Positions 1 through 11,900 are shown, counted from the stretch's first letter. The stretch is 57,421 nt of DNA from Gamarada debralockiae (GCA_002803225.1 NXFV01000003.1:1-57421), one strand, 5' to 3'. The notes: generated from the letters alone by a model not told the origin. Made by a program: numbers and translations.

Positions 1-370
1 CGTATAAAACTAGTGGGGTGGCCTGTGCCCCCAAATCGGCAACTTCCCACTGCGCCGTACAGCTCGCCCGCACCACCCTTTTCTGGCTTCCAGGCTATCG
101 CGTTCATTCGCCGCTCTCGGGTCCACGCTGCTGCTGGTTGGTCGCAAAAAAGTCCACAGTCATTGGAAGTACTGTGAGGACTACCAAGCCATGCGCTGAT
201 TGGCTGCTTTTTCGCGCAGCTGATTGGTCTTCCTTTTTATCGCTACGCTGAGGGTGGCAGGGACATTCAGCCTTAGACCTTCCCCACTGGAACCCCGCCG
301 TAGATCTCCCTTTCTACCACAGCTTCTGCATTGCGTTATCTTATCTTGCTTGCCTACCTCTGTTTTAATC

Positions 371-3300
371 ATGCGCGGTGGCCTTCGCAAACTTATAGGG
401 GGGAAATCTGACAAAAATGCAGCCGAGGCTGAAGCAACAGCGGCCAACAACATGACGGACGCTCCCCTTGATAACGCGGCTTTCGGTTTGAATATATGGG
501 TTGAGGGTGTGAACCCGGTAGTTGAGTAGGTACTCTCAGAAGGCTTCGCCTTCACTGGTCTCCGTCTGTGCTTGTGGAGCTGATCGTGGTGTCATGATCC
601 TAGTATCGTCGCAATCCATGGCCTCAACGGCCACCGAGAGACGACATGGACAGCACAGAACAATGTAAATTGGCTACGCGATCCAAACATGCTCCCGGCC
701 TTCATACCAAACGCGAGGATAATGAGTTGGGGCTACGATGCCAACACACATAGTACGAAGGAATTATCAGCGATGTACCTCTACGACCATGCGCAGAAGC
801 TCGTGTCCGATCTCAGCCTCTATAGGCGAATGGACAAAGTAGGATAATCGGTTCTCGATTCTTTAATTGCCTCTAAGGATCGACTTAACATTTTATAGAC
901 AGATACGCGGCCGATCATTTTCATTGCACATAGTCTCGGAGGAATCGTTCTGAAAAGCGTACGCTCCTCCCTCCTGAGCCCGAGTCGCAGTCTAATGAGA
1001 GAGGCAGGCACTTATCCATTCCGACTCCACACGATCCAATCATCTCTATTATCACAGATCGATTAAAACCTCTACGTACCGCATTATGTTTATGGGAACT
1101 CCTCATCAAGGTGGTGAAGGCGTGGCGTGGGGCAAGAGACTTGTTGGGATTGCCTCGATCTTTGTCAAGACGAACGATCGCCTTCTGAATGTCCTTGAGA
1201 GAGATTCGGAAGTTCTCCGGCAGCAATTAGGTCAATATGCCTCAATTAGTAGTGATTTTGAGACAAAGTTCGTTTTCGAGACCAAAGCCACGCCACTAGC
1301 CCTTGGCAGCTCCATTATCGTCGTCCCAAAAGCCTCTGCTGTTGTCCCAGGCCAAGTGGACGCTGAACCAATTGCTATTATGGATAACCATATTAATATG
1401 GTCAGGTTCGCCTCACCGAACGACGAGTTCAAGAGAGTGGTCAGCCATCTTACGCTTATGGCTGAGAAGGCACCGGCAAAGGTACAGGGGAATTGGGTGA
1501 CCGAGAGGAGCGTGGCAGCTGGTAGGTGATATTTCAGACGGCTATATACTACATCCGTTTGCGAATTTTAAATCAAATCCATTTATATAGTACGGTTTTC
1601 TCTAGCTTTAAATAGAATCGATAATTCTTAGGACGTTGACGGCTGATTTTCGTGCTCTAGCCCGCGATATGAATCAGCAGCCAAACTTCGACGTTGCTTT
1701 TGACTTGACAGGAATACCGAAAACAAGCGCTTTTATCGGGCGCAAATCAGACCTAAACTTGATAAAAGAGCAGCTGATGCCGGGCGAAATGTCAGACCGC
1801 CGGAAGATCTGCGTCGTCTATGGCTTAGGGGGCATGGGCAAAACGCAGCTAGCTATTGAATACGCTAGACTGTATAAGGCTCTATACACCTGCTTCTTCT
1901 GGCTCGACGGGAAGACCGAGGAGTCCTTAATTCAGAGCCTTATAATGATAGTGCCACGTCTTCCCAAGGGCCAGATACGGGACATCAATATTCAAGCTGT
2001 CACGGGGTCAGAAGGATCGAGAAGGAGAGCACAAGAGGTGCTGCAATGGTTTGCTCTCAAGGGAAATGCCCAATGGCTTTTGGTATTTGATAATATCGAT
2101 CAAACGTCCTACGAAGAAGGATCTACCAGCCAGAATTCCAACTCCTCATCCTATGACATTACGCAGTATTTCCCTCCTGGCGACACAGGTTCTATTATCG
2201 TCACCACACGCCTTCAACGACTTGTGTCCCTTGGATATCACGTTCATTTACGTAAGCTTGATATTCTGGATAGTCTTTTGATTCTTGAGAAGCATTCAAG
2301 ACGGGCTTTAAAGCAATCCCCGTTAGTAGACGGATCCGAGATTAGCCAATGGGATCCAGGTTAGTCGAGTCTACGTTTGCAAAAGCGGTCCACAGGCCGT
2401 TTATATTAGTACCTCTGTTTTCTATAGCTAATATCATATTAGACGCAGTTGCACTTGTCGAGCGGCTCGGATGCCTTCCTCTTGCCTTGGTATTTGCAGG
2501 ATCTTATATTTCTAAAGTGACGATCCCTAAGTATATTGAATTGTATAACAAGTCGTGGGCACAACTCCATAGCAAGATGAGCCGTAGCGACTATCCGGAG
2601 CGGACTATTATTACTACTTGGCAGATCTCGTTCGATATGGTACAGCTTAAGAATAAAGAGGCCGCAAGACTGCTACGACTATGGGGTTACCTCGACAGTC
2701 AAGAGCTTTGGTTCGAGCTACTACGGTGGCCAGGATTTGAAAGTGCAGCGCCGGACTGGCTTCAAAAGATCACGGCCGATGAGATCAGGTTCCAAGAAAC
2801 GATCGACGCTCTTCTAGATTACTCACTTATTGAACAGAATAAAAATAGCGACACTTATTCAATACACACGGTAGTCCATGATTGGATCCGAGCATCAGTT
2901 AACGGGAAGGGAGATGAAGATCTGTTGCAGACAGCAATGACTACTATCGGCCTAGCTGTTCCAGACCCAAATACGAGAGATTCTGCAACTCTACAACGCC
3001 GGCTTTTGCAACATACCCTTCAAGGTTCACAGTACTGGGGTCTAGCAGACTTTCGACAACATTTAGACAAAGCTTATCTATCTAGTCTCCACAAACTAGG
3101 CATGCTCTACGATACTCAGGGGAAGCTCACTGCGGCCGAGCAGATGTACGAGCAGGCGCTGCGGGGCTACGAAGCGGCTCTCGGATCAAAGCACGCGTCG
3201 ACACTCGACACAGTCAATAACTTAGGCATCCTCTATTGGGGTCAGGGCAAGCTCGTCGAGGCCGAGCAGATGTACGAGCGGGCGCTGCGGGGCTATGAGG

Positions 3301-4172
3301 CGACTCTCAGGCCAGAGCACACGTCGACGCTTAAGACTGTCGATAATCTAGGTACCCTCTATAAGGATCAGGGGAAGCTCGCCGAGGCTGGAAAGATGTA
3401 CGAGCGGGCGCTGCGAGGATTCGAGGCAACTCTTGGGCTAGAGCACACGTCGACGCTCAACACTGTCGGTAACCTAGGCATCCTCTACGCTAATCAGGGG
3501 AAGCTCGCCGAGGCCGAGAAGATGTATGAGCGGGCGCTGCGAGGATTCGAGGCGGCTCTCGGGCCAGAGCACGCGTCGACGCTCAACACTGTTAGTAACC
3601 TAGGCGTCCTCTATTGGGGTCAGGGGAAGCTCGTCGAGGCCGAGACGATGTACGAGCGGGCGCTACGGGGCTATGAGGCGGCTCTCGGGCCAGAGCACAC
3701 GTCGACGCTTAGGACTATCAATAACCTAGGTATCCTCTATTTGGGTCAGGGCAAGCTCGCTAAGGCCGAGCAGATGTATGAGCGGGCGCGGCGGGGTTAT
3801 GAGGCGGCTCTCGGATTAGAGCACGCGTCGACACTCGACACGGTCAATAACTTAGGCGTTCTCTACGCTAATCAGGGGAAGCTCGCCAAGGCCGAGAAGA
3901 TGTACAAGCGGGCGCTGTGGGGTTATGAAGCGACTCTCGGGCCAGAGCACGCGTCGACGCTCAACACTGTTGGTAACCTAGGAGTCCTTTATAAGGATCA
4001 GGGGAAGCTCGCCGAGGCCGAGACGATGTACGAGCGGGCGCTGCGAGGATTCGAGGCAGCTCTCGGGCCAGAGCACACGTCGACGCTTAGGACAGTCAAC
4101 AACCTAGGTATCCTCTACCGTGCTCAGGGCAAGCTCGCCAAGGCTGAGACGATTTTTCAACGGACAAAATAG
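371..4172 (+). CDS. Fungal NLR: SesB-like hydrolase, NB-ARC, TPR repeats
   Basis: Proposed exons are 371-525, 604-838, 899-958, 1008-1525, 1632-2359 and 2443-4172, giving 1141 residues with no internal stop. The N-terminus reads VDIVAIHGLNG near residue 55, then AHSLGG (nucleophile Ser about 142) and DNHINMVRF (His about 278), the pattern of SesB-type alpha/beta hydrolases of fungal STAND receptors. The NB-ARC part has the P-loop GLGGMGKTQ near residue 387, Walker B WLLVFDNID near 474, GSIIVTTR near 510 and GCLPLAL near 575. From residue 782 to the end there are eight complete TPRs and one partial TPR of the kinesin-light-chain type. Such proteins are thought to act as cytosolic sensors in self/non-self recognition or programmed cell death, with the repeats as ligand-binding surface; that role is inferred here. 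Start 371 is the first ATG in the frame that leads into the conserved domain. Catalytic activity of the hydrolase is not proven. Confidence 0.88.
3090..4172 (+). repeat. Tandem 126-bp repeats encoding TPRs
   Basis: Eight full units and one partial unit of 126 bp (42 codons) follow each other exactly in frame. Each begins with an NNLGxLY-type segment, continues through QGKLAEAE, MYERALRG and EAALGPEH, and ends with STLxTV. The units are so similar in DNA that short strings such as gcgtcgacgctcaacactgt recur. Most differences fall at a few positions (YWGQ, YKDQ or YANQ after the first segment). The ninth unit stops after 24 codons. High identity between units suggests recent copying or gene conversion, as known for WD40, ankyrin and TPR arrays of fungal NLRs. 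Confidence 0.95.
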
Positions 4173-4639
4173 AATAGAATGATTTATTTAATAATTACTA
4201 CTGTATAATAATCAAATCAAATAATATATTAATATAAATAAATCTAAAAGAGGGGTGAGGGGAATAGTCTAATTATATATTGTTCATTAGTTTTCTAGCT
4301 GCTTCTCTCATCTTCTATTCTACAGGATTCTAGAAGCGTCCAAGTAGAGCCCTTACAGTGGCCTAGAGCGCATCCAGCAGAGTTGAATATGAAAAAAGTT
4401 CATGTATCTATCTGTTACGGAATCAGGAGCGAGTGCACCAACCTGCGAAGCAGCGAATGAAGCAGCGGCAGGCAGGAGCCAATCAGGGCAAAGCTTGGCA
4501 GAGGGATGTTAAGCTGGGCGACCCCCGCCCCTGCCCTGCGCGTACCGATTGGTCATCCCTTTCACTTCGTTTCAGGCATCTTCTTCTCCCAGTATCGCTC
4601 AACTCCATCTCTTTAACATCTTCGCCTGCAGCGGTGAAC

Positions 4640-5635
4640 CCGCGACTAGCTCCAAGTGGAAGCCCTAGGCGTCGCAGCTAATATCACCGCAGTCATCGGA
4701 ATCACTGGCCAAGTAGCGCAAGGCTGCGTCTACCTCTACACAATCTTCGACGATGCCCCAGATGTTCCAAAGAATTAAGAAGCCTGAGACTCGAACTCCG
4801 AATCATCGAGCTATTGTCGTCGCGACGCCAGAGCAGTAGAAGGACGCCTTAGTGCAATGTGAAGAAGCGATTCGAGATTTGCGGGCTGACGTTGCAAAAT
4901 ATGGGGATTTGGATAACATTGGCAGCAGGAAGAAGTAGGTGAAGAGATTGAGGATGGTGCTAACAAGGAGAAGATTCGGAAGCAGCTTAGAGGACTGAGA
5001 TTTGCGAAGAGTCACCTCGTTGATGCTAGGAGTTTGTAAGTGGTATCCCAAATTGAGAGGATCATGCTAATCTCAGTCCAGGCAGAGCCAAGAAGAAGAT
5101 CCCGAACGTTTGCAATCCCTTATTGGATCGATAGCTTGGCCGTGTCACACGGCTTCGATGGAATTGGTTTCGAAGATCGACGAAACATCCAAGGGAATAA
5201 TGGTGACGATGGAGATATGACTTCACAACAATTCGGCTCGACCCCAGCTTGGGGTGCTTCTCTCTCAGACTCTGTTGAAGTGATACGGAATGCTACGTCG
5301 AACACCGAGCAAGTGGTCGACGCTGTGGCGACCTCAGTGGAGAACATGCCATTACGAATGTCCAGGCATTTGAAGAGACATTCCAGAGAATGTGGACTCA
5401 ACCTGCTCCAGAACCTCTTCCTGAAGGTGAGACTTCGTCAGACCGGCTGGCAGCACAAAGATACTTTCAATTCTACGCTGTATTGTTTCTACTAGGAGTG
5501 ACTTGGGGAATGATTGCGAAACAAACACGATGTCTTAGTATCTACCCAGTGTATTGGCACGACCATTGGTTATTCAAAGGAGCTTCCTTTGCAGCACTAG
5601 GCATACTACTGGAAATTCGGAATGCCGAGGCGTAG
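4640..5635 (+). pseudogene. Decayed gene with a fungal STAND-type N-terminal domain
   Basis: Broken reading frames spell a coherent protein. The first segment reads VEALGVAANITAVIGITGQ then VAQGCVYLYTIFDDAPDVPK (4655-4773), the look of the N-terminal domain found in front of many fungal NLRs (Helo-like_N/STAND N-terminal families). A one-base loss near 4773 moves the frame to RSLRLELRIIE. A third frame then gives ALVQCEEAIRDLRADVAKYG with two in-frame TAG codons (about 4837 and 4936). A further shift near 4970 gives EKIRKQLRGLRFAKSHLVD. The end is found as one open stretch at 5390-5635 containing two hydrophobic segments. With at least three frameshifts and two stops the gene is almost certainly dead. 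It lies directly behind the intact NLR in the same direction. Assignment to a named Pfam family is by resemblance only. Confidence 0.7.
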
Positions 5636-7315
5636 GGTCGGCAATTGGAATCGGTCATCGTTAAAGAATAGATTCATTATGTACCACCTTTATATCTATT
5701 GCATTGTACACTCCTGTAAAGTTTTAAGAGCTCCAGTATAGACTTAGTACAAGCACGAGTCCAATAATGATATTTCTTGAAATTCTTGAAACTGGAGGCA
5801 TTCATACGACTCTTCCTCGATGGAATTCAGCAGTATAGTAGGTAAAGTTATTGTGGCTCATAGGCCGTCGATCCTATTTCTTACGAAGGACGACTTCTTA
5901 GAATCGAGTCCATATCAGACGCGGATGTCCCTAGCTCTCGAACAATATATGAATTGCAGCCCAAGTATGAGCACACTCATTTCAATGAGGCAGTTGAAGA
6001 ATGATCAGGACGGAACAAAAAGAGAATCGAGAGATGGACCTACTAAGAGCGGAAATCCAGACAATACTCGAAGACGTCGTGGCGGCTGGATTAATACATT
6101 GTATGTAGGAGAGTCTCAGTGAATTATGCCGCTGATGCTAGAATTGAATGATTCACAGTGAATATAAGGCTATCAAAATATCAATTTTTGATTTAAGCGA
6201 GCGACTCGGCAAAAAAAGGGGTGAATTCAGCTCGGCCTTGCTGAACAATTTACTTCAGTAACTCCAATCAAAAACTCAATAATATTTGATTCAAGCAGTC
6301 GAGGCATTTCTTTGGGAGAGGGGCTCTACTTACATGTCCTCACCGCGTGGGGGACAGTAGACCTCGAGAGATTTGTTTGGTTGGATAGTGACCCACCGGA
6401 CTAGCTTGATAGTCGACCCTCCAGGCTTTCGACGGCCGTTCAGGTTTTTACTCTCCACGCTATGCCACGAACAACTCAAATGACAGAGTTAGAAGCCTGG
6501 TCACAGATGATCGTCTTGCCAGGTAAGGACCACGTCCTTGACCCAAAGCACAGGATTTACTAGCCTACCGAAGGATTGGCTAGGAACGCTGTTGACAGCG
6601 ACCCAAATTGTCCATGGGTACCTTGGATTACGAGGTGATCTGAGGATTTGAGTTTTGGTGGCCTTGACTAGATTTTCCATCTGGACTACCAAGACACTAT
6701 CCGAAGATGGGAATCCAACCGTACCCAGGAAGGGACCTGGACTTCTTACGCCGGTCTCATATTGCCTGCTACTGGGCCTATATGATTCCGTTGTCGGGAA
6801 AACCTAGCGAGTTATAGTTTGTGCAAACTGAGTAGGCTGAGCTCGACAGCTTTGCTTGAAAGTTACCGAAAAATCACTAACGTGATATATTAAGATTCGA
6901 AGGAATATTCACTTTGATGCTCACTTCTGGTTGGCCGTCCTTTTCGAGGTTGACCTAGCGTTCTCCGGCTCTTTTCCTCGTCGAAGCGGCCGCTTATAGG
7001 CTACAGAGCCGATGGAACCCTGGGAGTAAGTGGTCACGAAGCTCAATGGGGCTGGACAGTTGGTTTTTTCTCTTCATGGACCTACTCCTCAAAATGGCAA
7101 CCTCTCGATCATTCGTGCTCAAATGATTGAAAGGTACGTGTTGATATTGTTGCAAATCAAATCCCTATTTATGATATACGGCGCTTGCGCTTATGTCTAA
7201 CTCCGCCAGGCTATCCAAGCAAGCCTTTGAATCAAGAAACCACCCAGCAAGCAAGCTTAACACCGGCGAAGATATTGTACACTCAGCAAGAGATCATCCA
7301 AAGCAAAAAAACAGA
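5636..7315. other. Long gene-poor spacer
   Basis: About 1.7 kb between the decayed STAND-type gene and the 3' end of the helicase gene. Short open frames exist (for example 5820-6122) but none resembles a known family, has plausible introns or continues a neighbour. No tRNA, terminal repeat or transposase trace was recognised. Confidence 0.5.
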
Positions 7316-10122
7316 CTACTTTCTCACTGCCAGCAACTTCATAATGTCACCCATTCTCGTTGTCTTCTCCTTTCCACCCTTCGCCTTCTCCTGAAACGCC
7401 TTACTCACCAACTTCCGCTTCTCAGCCTGGATCTCGAGTACGCGCTCTTCAATGCTATCCTCCATCACCAATCTCCAAACGGTGCAAGGTCTTGTCTGGC
7501 CAAGTCTATGGACGCGATCAACAGCTTGATCTTCGATCGCAGGAGCCCACCACGAATCTGCCAGAATGACAGTGTCCGCAGCAACGAGGTTCAAACCGAC
7601 ACTGCACACTGACAAACTAGCTAGCATAATCCTGGTATCAGGATCGGATTCAAGGGCGGACATAGCAGCGTCGCGGACGTGAGCGGGCATTGTTCCGTCA
7701 ATTCGTGTGTATTTCATACCGGCTTCTTTGACTTGGCGTTGGATGATATTGAGGAATGAAGTCCACTGGGAGAAAATGACAACCTTTGACTTCGGGTCCT
7801 GGCGACTGGCGTTTAGGATGCTCATCAGAGCTTCGGTCTTGCTGCTCTTGGTCTCAACATCGATGTCCTCATCCTCGACCACTGTCTCCTCCTCAGCCGG
7901 ATGAACGAGACAGGTCGGATCTGCGAGGTGTGCTCGACACATAGGGCATTTTTGTTGTAGGTCAATCGTACGCTCGATACATTCTTTACCGAAGACATGC
8001 TTGCAGGCGGTTATGACGGGGTTGTGCAGTTCTTCGAGACAGATGGAACATTCGTCGCGGCTGTCGATACTCAATTGGAGGAGCGCCTGGAGAGCTTTGG
8101 TATTTTCCTTGTTCAGTGCGACGGGACCATCGGTTTCGAGGAGATCCAAGAGGTCGGTGACTCGCGATTCACAGAGTTTCCAGTGGCAGCAGACCTGGCG
8201 TAATCGAAGCAAGATCTCGAGGATATGACGGTAAGCGTCCAAACCCTTCTCTGTGCGTCCTTCTTGGAACTTCTTGACCATGCCTTGCGCCTCGGCCCTA
8301 AGAATTATCAGATACTATCAATAATCGAAGTGTAAATGGACTCACTGTAGCGCCTCGTACTTTTCCTTCTCGTCATTACGGAATGCAATACGGTGCACGT
8401 ACTCAGACAATTCCGGTAATTTCAAATCGACGAACTTCATATCCTTCTTTCGTCGCAAGCACATAGTGCGCATAATTGACTGCAGAATGAGTTCAGCGTT
8501 GCGATCGCCTTGAGCCAATGGTCTTGTTAGAACGGCATTAAACAGTTCCATTCGCTCAAGACCACCAGTAATTGCAAGAAACTTGAGCATAGAGTAGAGA
8601 TCCTTGATCGTATTGACAATAGGTGTTCCAGTTAAGACCCATCGACGTGTCGCACGAAGGCTCGTGGCCGCGACAGCCGACTTTGTAGAATGGTTTCGGA
8701 TTGTATGACCTTCGTCGAGGACAACTCTGGCCCAGTTCATGGAGAAGAGACCTTCTTTTCTGGGGATTGGGGCAGGATTCTTGGTGTTTGCAGGCATATA
8801 CTCGGAGCTGAGAGTACCATATGTAGTGATAACCACATCGTATTGTTCAAATTCTCGGCGTGTCATCTTCTTTCGGTTGCTACCGTGATATGTCAAGACT
8901 TTCAAGGCGTTCTCCTTCTTGACATGTCTCTCAATCTGCTGGACCCAGTTCGACATAACACTGACTGGTGCCATGATCAAAGTACTTCCTGGACCTCCTT
9001 CAAGAATGGTGCTGATGACTTGCAATGTCTTGCCAAGTCCCATGTCATCCGCAAGAATGCCTCCTCTGGCCAAGACTGGTGGTATGGGAGTGCTATATTG
9101 TGTGGCGATATTCTGGAAATGGGTTGGACGTTGAGGTGATCGCTTCCAAAGTTGAACAACATCTTCTGATCCGACTGCAGGTAGGACTGGATTCTCCTGT
9201 GCTAACATCCAAGCCAAACCTTGACGCTGGTAAGGAAGAAGAGTCGAGATCAAGCCTTCGGGCTGATCCGCCATGGGCATCTTAGACAAAGCATCTTCGC
9301 CAACTCCCCAGGCTTCAACAATCTTTTCGACGTCTCGAGGTCTGAAACGCTCACTGTTTTCGACGAAATGTTGGAGACCGAGTTCGGGTTCAGGTTCTGC
9401 TTGACTGCTTGACGGCTGGGAGCTCTGAGAGCTTTGGTAACCCATATTTTTCCTTGGTGGTGCAACAGGTTGGGCGGGTGTCTTGGGCGCTGCAGCTCCT
9501 CGTTTCTTCAGTGGTAATTTGTCCGCTTTCATCTTGGCCTCTAACTGTGCACGAGCTACAGGCTCAGCCGGTCCAAAAACCTTCAGAAGTACAGGGCAAT
9601 CCCAGCTTCCTTTTTCACCAGCAATTGTGCCTTCGATCACGATCGTTCTCGAGTCCCTGTCACGTGTTAATCATGGCCAGTGAGCCTGAGTGGGGAAACG
9701 AACATATAAGGCGCAAGTTTAGCGGCTAAATTGCGAGGCAGATGCCCAATCTGAGTTCCCTGGACATTGTTCACTCGGATGGCATTCGAATCATATGGAT
9801 TTCCAGGCTCTCTCTTGATCATGACTTGCTCGCCCATAGTCGCGTAACCATCGTAATATCGGATACCAACGATCTTCCCATCAATGGCACCCACACAAAG
9901 CCATCCAAATCCTTCATCCACATCCTGTGTCAGATCGATGATTTCATCCCCTACGTTGTTACCAGCCCATGAGTCTCGTTGACTTTGAGAGGCTGAATTC
10001 AACGATTGGCTTGGTGGAGGTTGCGAGCCACCTGTGGGATTAACGCGTGTTTGCTTCTGTGGCGGATTCTCGTCGTCGCCTGTGAGGTCAACCCAACTAG
10101 ATGCGCGCTTTCTGGACTCCAT
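7316..10122 (-). CDS. HIRAN-SNF2-RING helicase (HLTF/Rad5-like)
   Basis: Exons 10122-9704, 9656-8346 and 8297-7316 give 903 residues. A HIRAN domain (about residues 60-190, with GKIVGIRYYDGY and GNPYDSNAIRV) is followed by a SNF2 ATPase with Walker A DDMGLGKT (about 340) and DEGH box LDEGHTIRN (about 452). A C3HC4 RING finger (CSICLEEL to CPMCRAHL, about 659-696) sits between the ATPase lobes. The helicase C-terminal lobe follows (QAVDRVHRLGQT near the end). This order is that of human HLTF and yeast Rad5, which remodel stalled replication forks and ubiquitinate PCNA. At 903 residues it is shorter than yeast Rad5 (about 1170), so an HLTF-like paralogue is as likely as the Rad5 orthologue. Both introns are under 50 nt. 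It is divergent from the Pmp3-like gene. Confidence 0.93.
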
Positions 10123-10899
10123 GATGGCGGTTCAGGTTGATTTAACGTTGTGGTTTTCTCAAATCAACTTGAAGGAGAAGTCGCGTCTGTGTTGTGATCT
10201 GCGACTTCCAAACGCGGTCGACAGGGGTCTTGGGTACGTCATCACGTGTTTACTCCCGACGGTATTTTCGAGAAAGCGTCCTCTTTCTTCCTTCAGATTT
10301 TCAGCGCCTGAGAGAATGCCTTCAAATACGCTTGGGGCATCCAGTGCTGCTTGGTACATAATATTAAAATAAAGGCAGTTTCCAGAGTTCTTGTTATTTG
10401 CTTTCAAGAGAAGCCGTTCCAGCCGTTTCTTCAACCCTTCGTTTCTTGCAGTTCTCAAGCCAAATTCTCTAACCCTCCAGTTGCTTCAAACAAGCCTTTT
10501 CCCTATCAATCACCACCGTCTCCTTCCATTCCGTTGTTCAATTCGGTTTTGTATTTCTCATCAATCAAATGTCAACCCCCCCGCCCCGCCCCCACCAAAC
10601 AAGGGGTCTCCAACAGCCTCGCTTGACCCCTGTCCCAATTTCCAATGACGCTGCATCGACAGCGTCATTGAAGCAGATCTCAAGAAGCAAGTCCCTATCC
10701 CTGCAGGACTCTTCAAATCTGACAAGATAAGATAACTTGATATCCGCTATTGCTGTGGCTGATGCTTTTGAATAACATGCTACTACTTTCTTCTCTTCTA
10801 TCTAGCTTCAACATAAATTTCGATTGCTGTCAGCTGAATATATTTCTTACTTGAAGATGAGGCTGGCTAAATAGAGGCGAGCAAGCAAAATACGCCAAG
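10123..10899. promoter_or_regulatory. Divergent promoter region, pyrimidine-rich
   Basis: This 777-bp spacer separates the start of the helicase (leftward) from the Pmp3-like gene (rightward). The part from about 10380 to 10640 is rich in C and T on the + strand, a common feature upstream of fungal transcription starts. A palindromic CACGTG lies near 10244. No conserved protein is encoded here. Confidence 0.4.
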
Positions 10900-11393
10900 A
10901 TGATTGACCGCATACTGCTGTTTTTGATCAATTGCTTCAGTAAGCTCTTCTCTCATAAATAATATCTTGACCCATCAAACTAACAAAACTCCAGTGCCCC
11001 CTCTCTCAGTAATGATCGTCCGTCTCCCCTCCCCTCTTCCTGTTTTCGAAACCCTAACAACGCCCACCACAGCTAGCAGGCGCAGGAACCGACTGCCTAA
11101 TCAATACGCTCCTCTTCATAGCAGGCGTAATCCCAGGGCACATCCACGGTTTCTACATTTCCCGAACCTACTACCACCGACGACGCAAAGTACGAAAAGG
11201 TCGTTACCCAGGCGGAAGAAAGACTTTTATTTATAGTGAGAGAATATGGAATGGGGGCGCGACGAATGAACATGTGAGGGAGTTGTATGCAAAGGAGCAG
11301 GAGGAGAAGAGGATTAAGAGGGAGGAGATGGCGCTGAAACGGAGTAAGAGTAGGATTGGTAGGAGTGGGAGTGGATTGAGGGGGTTGTTGTGA
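10900..11393 (+). CDS. pmp3: Pmp3 / UPF0057 family membrane protein
   Basis: Exons 10900-10939, 10995-11017 and 11073-11393 encode 127 residues. The core contains two hydrophobic helices, with MPPLSVMI in the first and TLLFIAGVIPGHIHGFYI in the second. The PP of the first and the IPGxIH of the second are hallmarks of the Pmp3/stress-induced proteolipid family, small plasma-membrane proteins linked to membrane potential and salt tolerance. About 65 residues of basic, charged tail follow (RRRKVRKGRYPGG and later KEQEEKRIKREEM). That tail is much longer than in the 55-residue yeast protein; extended versions are common in filamentous fungi. The first two exons are very short, so the model rests on phase agreement and the family motif. 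Its 3' end faces that of the histone variant gene. Confidence 0.85.
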
Positions 11394-11900
11394 GGTGGGG
11401 AGGTGGGGAGATGGGAAGGGGTTGAACGAAGTTGAGGGTGGGGGGGACGGAAGTGGTTTTGGATACCCCGCTGTTCAGTTGAGCTTTGCGTTTTTGTGCT
11501 TCAAGGCAAAAGGGGTTGCAATTAGAAAAGAGCTTGAATTCCGAAGTCATACGATCAAAAAGACGTACCGAGTATCTCCAGTAACTACCCCATAACTTAC
11601 ACGCAGCACAGCACACTCTCACAACAAACCACGCATTTCGTAAGACCACGTTTATCATACCCTATCGTAAAACATCAACCTATCTGAGCCAAAGCGCTCA
11701 GAGGCAGATATCCATCCATCAACCAAATCCATCGATCATCGTTTGTATGCACAAGTCCTTAACGCCAGGAAAGTCCACAGAATACAATGCCATTTCATGT
11801 TCGGGTATCGTCCGTATGTGCACCCAACGCCCCGGGGTATATCCGCCTGTAATCGTACAATCCTTTGTGAAATCATCGTGTCCGAGAAGAAGGAGGTCGT

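Noticed and set aside
10159..10458. Leftward frame upstream of the helicase as an extra exon
   Set aside because: The helicase N-terminus is complete from the ATG at 10122, and the frame lies in a pyrimidine-rich promoter-like stretch.
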